64,000 nt of DNA from Betaproteobacteria bacterium Ga0077523 (lineage in GTDB: Bacteria > Pseudomonadota > Gammaproteobacteria > Burkholderiales > Ga0077523), in contig LNDQ01000120.1 of assembly GCA_001464695.1 (NCBI GenBank), positions 1 to 64,000 of the forward strand, in the 5' to 3' direction. The notes beneath the pieces are model-generated. The model saw only the letters and a list, made by a program, of their open reading frames with translations, was not told the origin of the DNA and did no database searches. Shown piece by piece: positions 37,702 to 47,200 of this stretch. A program made the position numbers and the translations under genes. The stretch's first letter is position 1, and each line of letters starts with the position of its first letter.

Positions 37702-38795
37702 GGGCTGCGTTCTCGCAGCAGGAAACCGAAATAGTGCGGATCGACGTCGGCGCTGCCCACTGCGGAGATCTCGACCTGCGACTGCCGGCCGCCGGCGCCG
37801 CGCACGACAGCGATGAACTGTCGCACCCGTCCATCGCGCCGAACAGCCGCGAGCAGCCCGCCAAGATCGAGCCCCGCCCCGAACCATCGGTCGATGCATG
37901 CACCGACCGCCGACTGATCTCTGGCCAACTCCACCAGATCGGCGAACGCCTGGTTGCTGCGCAGGACCGTGCCGTCCCGGTCGGTCACCACGAACGCATC
38001 GGGACCGCGCTCGATCAGCTCTTCCACCGGAACCCGATCGGCCTCGGGCTGTGGCGGACCGGCCGCCCCGGCGCGGGTGAGCTGCAGCAGGAACAGGTCA
38101 CCGGTGTCGGAGCTCATGAGCGACGCTCGCGCCAGCCAGAGTTCGCGGTGCGCACCCAGCCGCACGAGAATGCCGGTCGATTTGCCGTGCTCGCGGGCCC
38201 GGCCCAGCATCGCCTGGAACGCCTCCCGGTCCTCGGCCGCCACGTCACCCAGGACGGCGCGGCCTTCGCCGCCATCCGATCGTTCGGTGCGCAGCGCCCG
38301 GATCGCGGCCGGGTTCGCTTCGAGGATGCGCAGGTTCGCGGCGCGGATCAGGATGACCGGTTCATCGGCGTTGTCGAACAGGTGCCGGTACCGCGTTTCT
38401 ACTTCGCGCAGCTTCCAGTACTTGCGCTCCATCGACTGCTGCGCCTCGACCAGGCGGGCCTGCAATTCGGCGACGGCCTGGAGATTGCGTCCGATGGCTA
38501 TGAGGCCGTCGCGCTCGCCCAGGCGGATGGTGGCGTACTCCACCAGGATCTCGCGGCCGCTGGGGAACCGCTGGTTGATCTGCCGGAAGCCGGTGACCCG
38601 CAACCAGCGCGCATCCTCCACGAGCCGCTTCACCTTGTCGCTACCCACACCGGAGACGGTTTCGACCCAGGGGCGACCGATCCACCGATCGAGATCCTCG
38701 TGCGGCAGCGCATGCGACAGGGTCGCGTCCTGGATCACCCCGTCCATGTCGAGATGGAGCGTGATGTCGGGTTGGGGAACGTTGATCCCTATCAT
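37698..38795 (-). CDS. PpsR-like PAS protein lacking the DNA-binding HTH
   Basis: This 365-aa protein is collinear with PpsR: N-terminal PAS (about 1-120, ITLHLDMDGVIQDATLS), Q-linker (about 120-165, LQARLVEAQQSMERKYWKLREVETRY), PAS1 (about 150-270) and PAS2 (about 275-365, DAFVVTDRDGTVLRSNQAF). It ends at PHYFGFLLRERSP, the point before the HTH of the full-length PpsR. The stop overlaps bphP's GTG, so it is translationally coupled to the phytochrome. It cannot bind DNA itself. It may bind BphP, hetero-oligomerise with PpsR, or be a redox/light-dependent antagonist. The start MIGINVPQPD is chosen over the spurious upstream ORF-track start. Confidence 0.85.
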   Translation of the reverse strand: MIGINVPQPDITLHLDMDGVIQDATLSHALPHEDLDRWIGRPWVETVSGVGSDKVKRLVEDARWLRVTGFRQINQRFPSGREILVEYATIRLGERDGLIAIGRNLQAVAELQARLVEAQQSMERKYWKLREVETRYRHLFDNADEPVILIRAANLRILEANPAAIRALRTERSDGGEGRAVLGDVAAEDREAFQAMLGRAREHGKSTGILVRLGAHRELWLARASLMSSDTGDLFLLQLTRAGAAGPPQPEADRVPVEELIERGPDAFVVTDRDGTVLRSNQAFADLVELARDQSAVGACIDRWFGAGLDLGGLLAAVRRDGRVRQFIAVVRGAGGRQSQVEISAVGSADVDPHYFGFLLRERSP

Positions 38796-38859
38796 GGGGA
38801 TTTTCTGCGCGAGAGGTGTCTCGCGGCACGGCGGTCGGCAGGATCGCACTGCCCCTATT

Positions 38860-39156
38860 CTAGCGACCTGGAGGGCGTTCCGACGAATTCGCTGGCGACC
38901 AGCGCCGCACCAGATCCGCCAGATGCGCCACGAGTGCTGCCAGCAGGCAAGCCGCAGTCCAGAGCCAATCCGCCCCCACCATGCTGCAGCGCAACGCCAG
39001 CAGCAGGAACAAGCCCGGCAACAGCACGCTGACCACATCCGCGACCGCGCCACGATGGCCGTGCGCACGCCGCCACGCGACCAGCACCGCACCTTCGAGC
39101 ACGGCGAAGCCGACGATCAGGTCGACGATGCGGCCCGAAGCGAACAGGTCACCCAT
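38860..39156 (-). CDS. Small membrane protein of the photosynthesis cluster (orf98)
   Basis: This 98-aa protein has three predicted helices (DLIVGFAVLEGAVLVAW, VVSVLLPGLFLLLAL, LWTAACLLAALVAHL) and a short basic C-terminus. I do not recognise a family. It sits between bchP (21 bases upstream) and the PpsR-like gene (64 bases downstream) on the same strand, in the place where idi is found in some purple bacteria, so it is likely co-transcribed with bchlorophyll genes. Confidence 0.75.
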   Translation of the reverse strand: MGDLFASGRIVDLIVGFAVLEGAVLVAWRRAHGHRGAVADVVSVLLPGLFLLLALRCSMVGADWLWTAACLLAALVAHLADLVRRWSPANSSERPPGR

Positions 39157-39177
39157 TGCGGGTGCGACGCCGGGGTG

Positions 39178-40377
39178 TCAGGGCGAGACGATGCCGACCA
39201 GGTGCGCGAGGTCCTTGAAGAAGATGCGCACGTGCGCCATGGGTTTCGCTCGCACGAGCTTCTTGTGCATGTAAGCCTGCCAGGTGAGCGCCTGCACGTC
39301 CGGGTCGCGGCAGATGCTGACGAAGCGCTCGCGCCGCCGGTCGCTCGCGTACCAGAAGCGTTGCATGATGCCGAGCACCCAGAACACGCGTCCATGAGCC
39401 TTCATGAAGCGTTTTCGCGCCCCTGCGAGCGCGCGAGCGTCGCCGGTGGCGAGGTATTGCAGCGTCGCTTCCGCGGCCAGACGTCCACCGGTCATGGCGT
39501 AGTAGATGCCCTCGCCGGACGCCGGCGCCACGACGCCGGCGGCATCGCCTGCCAGCACCACGTCGCGGCCGTTGTCCCAACGGGGAAGCGGCTTCATCGG
39601 AATCGGTGCACCTTCGCGGCGGATGGTCTCTGCGCCATCGAGCCCGGTAGCCTCACGCAGTGCCGTGGCGGCACGACGGATGGAGAACCCGCGATTCGCG
39701 GTACCCGTGCCGACACTCGTCGTGGCGCCGTGCGGAAAGACCCAGCCGTAGAAATCCGGTGACAGCTCGCCGCGATAGATCACGTCGCACCGTGCCGGGT
39801 CGAACTTGCCTTGACCCGCAACCGGCGAACGCACGATCTCATGGTAGGCGTAGACGTAGCGCATGCGGTCAGCACCGCGAATCTCCTGGCGGGCGACAGC
39901 CGAGGCGGCGCCGTCGGCACCGATGACGACGCGCGCTCGCGCGGATTGCTCCTGGTCGGTGCCGCCCATGCGATAGTGGACACGCACCGTGCCATCGTGC
40001 TCGCGCGTGAGGCGATCGTAGGTGCCGCTGAGTCGCACCGCACCCGCCGCCGCGGCTCGCTGCCGCAGCCATTCATCGAACGCTTCGCGATCGACCATGC
40101 CGACGAAGCCGCCGTCGATGGGCATGTCCACCTCGGTACCCTTGGGCGAGACCATGCGCGCCGACGTGACCCGCGCCACGAGCAGCGGGTCCGGAATCTC
40201 GAACTCGCGAATCAGTGCCGGCGGTATCGCGCCGCCGCACGGCTTGATGCGACCCGCACGATCGAGCAGCAGCACCGCGGCGCCGGCGCGGGCCAGGTCG
40301 GCCGCGGCCGTCGCTCCGGCAGGACCGCCGCCCACCACGACAGCGTCGAAGATTTCCGTCTCTTCCATCGGGATCAC
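39178..40377 (-). CDS. bchP: Geranylgeranyl diphosphate/geranylgeranyl-bacteriochlorophyll reductase BchP
   Basis: This 399-aa flavoprotein has the FAD-binding motif VVVGGGPAGATAAADLARAG at the N-terminus, then GGAIPPALIREFEIPD, the family-specific AGDAAGVVAPASGEGIYYAMTGG and a C-terminal GRVFWVLGIMQRFWYASD. It reduces the geranylgeranyl tail of bacteriochlorophyll (or geranylgeranyl-PP) to phytyl. Its start overlaps the MFS gene stop by 4 bases. bchG, MFS and bchP form the expected set. Confidence 0.93.
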   Translation of the reverse strand: MIPMEETEIFDAVVVGGGPAGATAAADLARAGAAVLLLDRAGRIKPCGGAIPPALIREFEIPDPLLVARVTSARMVSPKGTEVDMPIDGGFVGMVDREAFDEWLRQRAAAAGAVRLSGTYDRLTREHDGTVRVHYRMGGTDQEQSARARVVIGADGAASAVARQEIRGADRMRYVYAYHEIVRSPVAGQGKFDPARCDVIYRGELSPDFYGWVFPHGATTSVGTGTANRGFSIRRAATALREATGLDGAETIRREGAPIPMKPLPRWDNGRDVVLAGDAAGVVAPASGEGIYYAMTGGRLAAEATLQYLATGDARALAGARKRFMKAHGRVFWVLGIMQRFWYASDRRRERFVSICRDPDVQALTWQAYMHKKLVRAKPMAHVRIFFKDLAHLVGIVSP

Positions 40378-41708
40378 CCTCTTTCGACCTGAACCAGAAC
40401 ATTGCCGGTGCGCGCGCCCGGTTCGAACACAGCACCGCTGCCCACCTTCGCCGCCAACCAGCCAGCGAACACGAAGAGCAACGCTTCCGCGGCAAACACC
40501 AGTGCGTAGGCATCACCCGGCGAACCGATCAGGTGGCGTGCGACGTCGCTCGCCGCGGTACCGACGAGGTCGCCGAGCCCGAACGCGACCGCCTGGGCCG
40601 CGCCCCACATCCCCATGCGCACGCCTTCGCGCGCTGCACGGCCGGTGCCGGCGAGCTCCATCATCGAACCGATCGCCGCGACAGCGAAGGCTCCATTCGC
40701 CACGCCGAGCACAAACACCGATTCGCGCAACGGCCAGCCAGGCCCGGCGAACGCTGCACCCACGAGCCCGAGGAGCGCGATGCCGGAGGCAACGCAACCA
40801 CCGATGGTCCATGCCCGCAGCGTCCCGAAACGGCCGCGCCCGAGGCTGCCCGCAAGCGCCACGAGAACCATTCCGGCAAGTACACCGCCATGCTGAACAC
40901 CGGATAGCCGAGTCGACTCGCCCGGCGTCATTCCGAACACCGACCCCGCGAACGGTTCGAGGATGAGGTCCTGTGCGCTGTAGGCCAGCATCGACACGAA
41001 CACGAAGATCGTGAAGCGGCGCGCCTGCGGTTCCGCCCACACCTGGCGCAGCGCTTCGCGGAACAGCGGCCTGGTTCGTTCGACGGCCGGTACCACGCCA
41101 GCCCCGTCGCCTTCCACGTTCCAGACCGCGGCCACCGCGACCGCGAACGCGACGAGCGCGACGCCCGTGGTCACGGCAATGAGACGCGCCGGCGAGAACG
41201 GATCGAGCAGATGCCCGGCCACGGTCGCGGTCACCGCGAACCCTGCGATCATCATCATCCACACGATGGTGGCGGCCGCCGCGCGCCGCGGCTCCGCGAC
41301 GCGCTTCGCGAGCAGCACCAGCAGCGCCGTTCCCGCCGCACCCACACCGATGCCGATCGCGCCGAAGGAAAGCACGGCGAGTGCGATGCCTGCGATCGGG
41401 TCGGTCGCCATCCAGGCCGTGGCGACCGATGCACCGATGCCGCCGCTCGCCAGCACGGCCATGCCGCCGACGATCCACGGCGTACGCCGGGCACCGCCGT
41501 CCGACCCGTGGCCCAGTCGCGGCCGCACCACCTGAACGAGATAGTGCAAAGCCACCAGCACGCCGGGCAGGATCGCCGGCAACGCGAGTTCGACCACCAT
41601 CACGCGATTCAACGTGGATGTCGTGAGCACTACGATCGCACCAAGGGCCGTCTGCACCAGTCCGAGACGGACGATGCCGATCCAGCTCAGGGGTGCACCG
41701 ACCGTCAC
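40374..41708 (-). CDS. BCD-family MFS transporter (PucC/Orf428-like) in the bchG-bchP cluster
   Basis: A 444-aa, 12-helix protein (GTG start, VTVGAPLSWIGIVRLGLVQTALGAIV). It carries the family motifs LTTSTLNRVMVVELALPAILPGVLVALHYLVQ and RPRLGHGSDGG. This is the bacteriochlorophyll-delivery family (PucC, LhaA, Orf428), believed to help insert BChl into antenna polypeptides. The start overlaps the bchG stop by 4 bases. A second member lies downstream of bchM. Confidence 0.9.
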   Translation of the reverse strand: MTVGAPLSWIGIVRLGLVQTALGAIVVLTTSTLNRVMVVELALPAILPGVLVALHYLVQVVRPRLGHGSDGGARRTPWIVGGMAVLASGGIGASVATAWMATDPIAGIALAVLSFGAIGIGVGAAGTALLVLLAKRVAEPRRAAAATIVWMMMIAGFAVTATVAGHLLDPFSPARLIAVTTGVALVAFAVAVAAVWNVEGDGAGVVPAVERTRPLFREALRQVWAEPQARRFTIFVFVSMLAYSAQDLILEPFAGSVFGMTPGESTRLSGVQHGGVLAGMVLVALAGSLGRGRFGTLRAWTIGGCVASGIALLGLVGAAFAGPGWPLRESVFVLGVANGAFAVAAIGSMMELAGTGRAAREGVRMGMWGAAQAVAFGLGDLVGTAASDVARHLIGSPGDAYALVFAAEALLFVFAGWLAAKVGSGAVFEPGARTGNVLVQVERG

Positions 41709-42619
41709 GGCAGCGACACGATCGTGCGTACGGCGAAAGCGCTCACCAGCATGCCGAGCACGAAGAAGTTGATGCCGAGCGCGCTGTACCAGAGCGCGCG
41801 CTCGCTCGGGCGTTGCAGGAACCGCAGCATCAGCGCCCCCTGCACCGCCAGCAGCAGCCCGACACCCCATGCGTGCCAGGGCCGGTCCCATTGCCACAGC
41901 AACACGACCACCGCGCACTGCGGCAGCGCCATGAACAGGCAGGCGGCGCGACCCGCGTTCTGCACGCCGAGCCGCACCGGCAGCGAACCGATGCCCATCC
42001 GACGGTCGCCCTCGACCGACTTGAAGTCGTTGAGAGTCATGATGCCGTGGGCCCCGACGCTGTAGAGCACCGCGAGCACGAGGATGCGTGCATCGGGCAA
42101 GCCACCGCCGATCATCACGGCGGCACCGGTGATCCAGGCAAGACCCTCGTAACACAGTCCGCACGCCGCGTTGCCCCACCAGCCGTTCACCTTGAGGCGC
42201 AACGGTGGCGCGCTGTAGGCCCATGCCAGTGCGAGCCCGAAGGCCGCCGCACCCAGCACCCAGGGGCCGAGCGCACTCGCGACCACGAGCGAGAATCCGG
42301 TCCACGCGACTGCGATCCACAACCCCCAGGACCCGGGGATGCGACCGGAAGGGATGGGGCGCCTCGGTTCGTTGATGGCGTCCACGTGCCGGTCGAACCA
42401 GTCGTTCACTGCCTGACTCGTCGCGCACACCAAGGGGCCGGCGAGCAGGACGCCGACGATGATCGCCGGCCATCGGCCCGCCGGTGTGACCCCTGACGAA
42501 ACGACCCCGCACAGGAATGCCCACATGGGCGGAAACCATGTGATCGGCTTCAACAGTTCCAGCACCGCCGAGGGTGACGGACGGGCTTCGATTGCTACTG
42601 TCATCGCAGGGCGCGCCAT
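41705..42619 (-). CDS. bchG: Bacteriochlorophyll synthase BchG
   Basis: This 304-aa UbiA-family prenyltransferase attaches geranylgeranyl-PP to bacteriochlorophyllide a in the membrane. Visible motifs are SAVLELLKPITWFPPMWAFLCG at the N-terminus, NDWFDRHVDAINEPRRPIPSG (Asp-rich Mg-PPi site) and TLNDFKSVEGDRRMGIGSLPV (second Asp motif). About eight helices follow the first motif. The start could alternatively be the Met at 42604 (MTVAIEARPS). The upstream region carries a TGT-N12-ACA box overlapping a TTGACA element. Confidence 0.93.
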   Translation of the reverse strand: MARPAMTVAIEARPSPSAVLELLKPITWFPPMWAFLCGVVSSGVTPAGRWPAIIVGVLLAGPLVCATSQAVNDWFDRHVDAINEPRRPIPSGRIPGSWGLWIAVAWTGFSLVVASALGPWVLGAAAFGLALAWAYSAPPLRLKVNGWWGNAACGLCYEGLAWITGAAVMIGGGLPDARILVLAVLYSVGAHGIMTLNDFKSVEGDRRMGIGSLPVRLGVQNAGRAACLFMALPQCAVVVLLWQWDRPWHAWGVGLLLAVQGALMLRFLQRPSERALWYSALGINFFVLGMLVSAFAVRTIVSLP

Positions 42620-42648
42620 GGATCGACGCTACTGCTGACAACAGTAGA

Positions 42649-42666
42649 TGTCAACCAAAGATTACA
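42649..42666 (-). promoter_or_regulatory. PpsR/CrtJ box (TGT-N12-ACA) upstream of bchG
   Basis: Exact palindrome TGT-(12)-ACA, read on the minus strand as TGTAATCTTTGGTTGACA. Its right half overlaps a perfect -35 element TTGACA, 17 bases before TAGCGT (a poor -10). Position and sequence fit repression of the bchG-MFS-bchP operon by PpsR. Binding is predicted, not shown. Confidence 0.75.
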
Positions 42667-42750
42667 GTTTTCGCTGCCTGGAAAACCGACGCAACCGCGG
42701 GCCGAGCACCCCGGCCGCGCCGGACGCCGCCCGGTCGCAGCAACCTGCCT

Positions 42751-44235
42751 CTAGTTTCCTTCTTCAGGCGCGAGGTCGCCCAGGCCGTACCGGCGCAGCT
42801 TCACGTACAGGCTCTGGCGGCTCAAGCCCAGCATCTCCGCCGCGGACGCGCGATTGTCGCCGGTGAGTTCGAGCGCCGCCTCGATGCACAGGCGCTCGAT
42901 CAGGTCGGTGGATTCACGCACGAGATCCTTCAACGAGACCCGGCCGACCAGTTCGGTCAACTGTTCCACGGAGCGCGGCAACTCGCGACCCGCGCGCGAA
43001 TCGGCCATGAGCCGGCGCCCGACGTTGCGAATGGTGAAACCGAGGCACGGCTCGTCCGCATGGGGCACGGCAACGGCCGAGATCTCCACTTCGGTGGACG
43101 TTCCGAACTCGCCGAGCAGGGTGGTCGCATACAACTGCACAGAGCCGTGTTGCCGCAAGTTGGAGATGAGCACCTTCAGGTCGACGCCGGGACGACCGAG
43201 CCAGCGCTCGAGCGATTCGTTGCGCACCAGTTCCTCGGTGGCGATCTGCGCGAGATCGATGAACGCGCGGTTCGCGGTGAGAATGCGACCCGTCAGGTCG
43301 GTGACGACGAACCCGTCCGGCGCGTTCTCCACGAGTTCGAGCAGTGCCGACTTGCGCTTGGGCACGACGGCGGCATTGGCACCTGCCTCCTGGTGCGCCA
43401 GGCGCACCAGGAAGTACGCATTGTTCTCCTGGCGGAAGAGCGATGCCGCCAGCAGGAATTCACGCTTGCCGGAGGCAAGCCTGACGCGGAGGTCGTCGCT
43501 GCGGCCGGCCGAGCGGGCCGCCGCGAGCAGCGCCTTGACGGCGTGCATGCTGTCGGCATCGAAGCCTTCGGGAAAGGTGCGACCGACGAGGCGCTTGACG
43601 CTCTCGCCCAGCAAGTCGGCTGCGGCCGGATTCGCCTCGGTGATGCGCAGCGTCGTGGCATCCACGACGAGCACCGCCTCGGACGCCATCTCGAACAGCA
43701 GCCGATAGCGGGTTTCGACGTGGCGCAGGCGCCAGTAGTCGCGCTCCATGGATTGCTGCGCAGCGACCAGGCGCTGCTGCAACGCCGCCACGGACCGCAG
43801 GTCGCGCCCGACCACGACCATCCCGCCATCCTTGCCCACGCGAATGGCGGAATAGAGCACGGGCACGTCGGCACCCTTGGCCGACGGGTGGTTCACGTGC
43901 CGCCAGCGCGTGGCCGAATTGGCCGCGGCTTCGCGCAACAGCGCCTCGACCTTCGGCCGGCTCTCCACCGTGACGACGTCCACCCACGGCTGGCCGATCC
44001 AGCTACCGTACCCCTCGGCGGACATCTCCGCGCTGCCGAACGACAGGTCGCGGATGATTCCCTGGCGGTCGAGCACGAGAGCGACATCGGTGGTCGCGGC
44101 GATGAGAGTCGCGGCGGCCTCGGGATCGAGGCCACCCAGCGACTTCTTCGGCGCGTCAAAGTGCTTCACGGGAGACGCTCCGAGATCGGCGTCCCGCCGT
44201 ACGACTTCGGCATCCCCACCCTGCCGTGGCTTCAA
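42751..44235 (-). CDS. ppsR: Transcriptional regulator PpsR/CrtJ
   Basis: This 494-aa repressor has an N-terminal PAS (DVALVLDRQGIIRDLSFGS), a Q-linker (LQQRLVAAQQSMERDYWRLRHVETRY), PAS1 and PAS2 (DGFVVTDLTGRILTANRAF) and a Fis-type HTH near 445-490 (NRASAAEMLGLSRQSLYVKLRRYGLG). Just ahead of it is RLCIEAALEL, whose Cys matches the redox-active Cys of CrtJ. It represses bch, crt and puc genes under oxygen by binding TGT-N12-ACA pairs. It overlaps the aerR stop by 4 bases, the normal aerR-ppsR arrangement. Unlike the shorter paralogue in the same cluster, it keeps the HTH. Confidence 0.94.
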   Translation of the reverse strand: MKPRQGGDAEVVRRDADLGASPVKHFDAPKKSLGGLDPEAAATLIAATTDVALVLDRQGIIRDLSFGSAEMSAEGYGSWIGQPWVDVVTVESRPKVEALLREAAANSATRWRHVNHPSAKGADVPVLYSAIRVGKDGGMVVVGRDLRSVAALQQRLVAAQQSMERDYWRLRHVETRYRLLFEMASEAVLVVDATTLRITEANPAAADLLGESVKRLVGRTFPEGFDADSMHAVKALLAAARSAGRSDDLRVRLASGKREFLLAASLFRQENNAYFLVRLAHQEAGANAAVVPKRKSALLELVENAPDGFVVTDLTGRILTANRAFIDLAQIATEELVRNESLERWLGRPGVDLKVLISNLRQHGSVQLYATTLLGEFGTSTEVEISAVAVPHADEPCLGFTIRNVGRRLMADSRAGRELPRSVEQLTELVGRVSLKDLVRESTDLIERLCIEAALELTGDNRASAAEMLGLSRQSLYVKLRRYGLGDLAPEEGN

Positions 44236-45119
44236 CTGCGCGTTGCTCCCCGTTCATCCATCAGGCGTTGCGCCTGCTGCACTGCATCCCGACCATCCCG
44301 CGCCGTGGCATCGGCACCCACCGCCGCAACCAGCTCCGGGTACTTGGTGAACAAGGGCCCACCGACCATCACCACCAGGCCGCTATTGCGCGACGCCTTG
44401 CGAATGGCACGAATCTCTTCCGCGAGGACGTCCACCCGGACCTCGCAACCCACCGACAAGCCCACAACGTCGAAGCTCTCGTTGCGGACGACACCGGGCA
44501 AGTCATCGCTCGTGGCAGGTGGTTCACCCCAGACATCCCAGCCGCCCCGGCGAAAGTAATCGCCGACTATTATAAGGCCCAACACGTGCTGCTCTCCAGG
44601 GGCCGGGACCAGAAGGATGCGCCGTCCGGTGGGCGCCGCGTGATCCTCTTCGCGAAACGCCGGGCTCAAGCCTCTCAATACCTGCTGCAGGCGCCACAGT
44701 CCCACCGTCACTTCGGTGAAATCGCAGAGGTCGGCCTCCCAGAGCTCGCCCAGGCGCCGGGCGGTAGGCGTGATCAGCTTGAGATACAAGGCCTCGAGCG
44801 GGGTGCCTTGCGCGCGCAGTGCCTCGACGTAGGCCGCAGCAACCTCGCCGTCCTGTTCCACCACCATCCGGGTGAACTCGACCACCGTGCGCGCGTCCGG
44901 GCCATCGCTGCCGACGTCCGGGATGACAGGACAATCGGCTCCCTGGCCGTGGGCGAGCATGAGACGGGGGATGATCTCCGTCTCGATGGTCTTGAAGAGA
45001 TGCGAAACGTGCTCGTGCGAGCCCTCGCAGGAGCCCGGTCGTCCGGTTCGTTCGAGGTGGACCCCTTCGGACCCGCTCAACGTATCCCAACTACCGGTAA
45101 GCCGATTCAGCCTATCCAT
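44232..45119 (-). CDS. aerR: Cobalamin-binding antirepressor AerR
   Basis: This 295-aa protein has a B12-binding domain in its C-terminal half (EQHVLGLIIVGDYFRRGGWDVW, with the His ligand, and later LVVMVGGPLF). The N-terminal helical region includes PRLMLAHGQGADCP. It binds cobalamin in the light and antagonises PpsR/CrtJ. The start ATG is preceded by GGGAGGAAG. An alternative in-frame ATG 20 codons upstream (MEHNRARGKV) would give a longer isoform, as for R. capsulatus AerR; that ATG lies inside the PpsR box at 45172-45189. Confidence 0.93.
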   Translation of the reverse strand: MDRLNRLTGSWDTLSGSEGVHLERTGRPGSCEGSHEHVSHLFKTIETEIIPRLMLAHGQGADCPVIPDVGSDGPDARTVVEFTRMVVEQDGEVAAAYVEALRAQGTPLEALYLKLITPTARRLGELWEADLCDFTEVTVGLWRLQQVLRGLSPAFREEDHAAPTGRRILLVPAPGEQHVLGLIIVGDYFRRGGWDVWGEPPATSDDLPGVVRNESFDVVGLSVGCEVRVDVLAEEIRAIRKASRNSGLVVMVGGPLFTKYPELVAAVGADATARDGRDAVQQAQRLMDERGATRS

Positions 45120-45171
45120 CGGTTCTCTTCCTCCCAAACGAGAACAAGGGACTTTGCCCCGGGCGCGATTG

Positions 45172-45189
45172 TGTTCCATGCGTCCGACA
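45172..45189. promoter_or_regulatory. PpsR/CrtJ box (TGT-N12-ACA) between aerR and bchF
   Basis: TGTTCCATGCGTCCGACA is an exact match to the TGT-N12-ACA consensus. It lies downstream of the predicted aerR start site, within its leader, and overlaps the possible long-form start codon. It could support autoregulation of aerR-ppsR. Confidence 0.65.
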
Positions 45190-45228
45190 CTACCCAGCCT
45201 GCCTGACGCTGACACTTTGTGTGCGTGC

Positions 45229-45257
45229 ATTGTCGGCTCCGGAACTGTTAGGTGCAA
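45229..45257 (-). promoter_or_regulatory. Putative sigma70 promoter for aerR-ppsR
   Basis: On the minus strand TTGCAC, 17-base spacer, GACAAT. Agreement with the consensus is fair. Transcription would start near 45222, about 100 bases before the aerR ATG. Confidence 0.5.
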
Positions 45258-45311
45258 CTTGACCGTCGAATCGGCGACGTTAGCGCATGTGTAGACCCGG
45301 CCGGGATGGGA

Positions 45312-45329
45312 TGTCAAGTTACATTTACG
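45312..45329. promoter_or_regulatory. Degenerate PpsR-like box upstream of bchF
   Basis: TGTCAAGTTACATTTACG matches TGT-N12-AC but with G instead of the final A. It lies 10 bases before the bchF -35 element and is a plausible weaker operator. Confidence 0.4.
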
Positions 45330-45339
45330 TACCGCATAG

Positions 45340-45368
45340 TTGACACATCCGAGGCCGCGTCTTAGATT
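45340..45368 (+). promoter_or_regulatory. Strong putative sigma70 promoter for the bchF-N-B-H-L operon
   Basis: Perfect -35 TTGACA, 17-base spacer, -10 TAGATT, about 35 bases before the bchF ATG. Together with the box just upstream it fits regulated expression of the bacteriochlorophyll operon. Confidence 0.65.
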
Positions 45369-45403
45369 GCTGACACAAGACGGGGCGCGAGGAGACGATC
45401 GGG

Positions 45404-47190
<1,787 letters not shown>

Positions 47191-47200
47191 CGGCGACGCG

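Noticed and set aside
43293-43874. 193-aa minus-strand ORF in ppsR
   Set aside because: Alternate-frame shadow of ppsR; Arg/Ser/Ala-rich without a domain.
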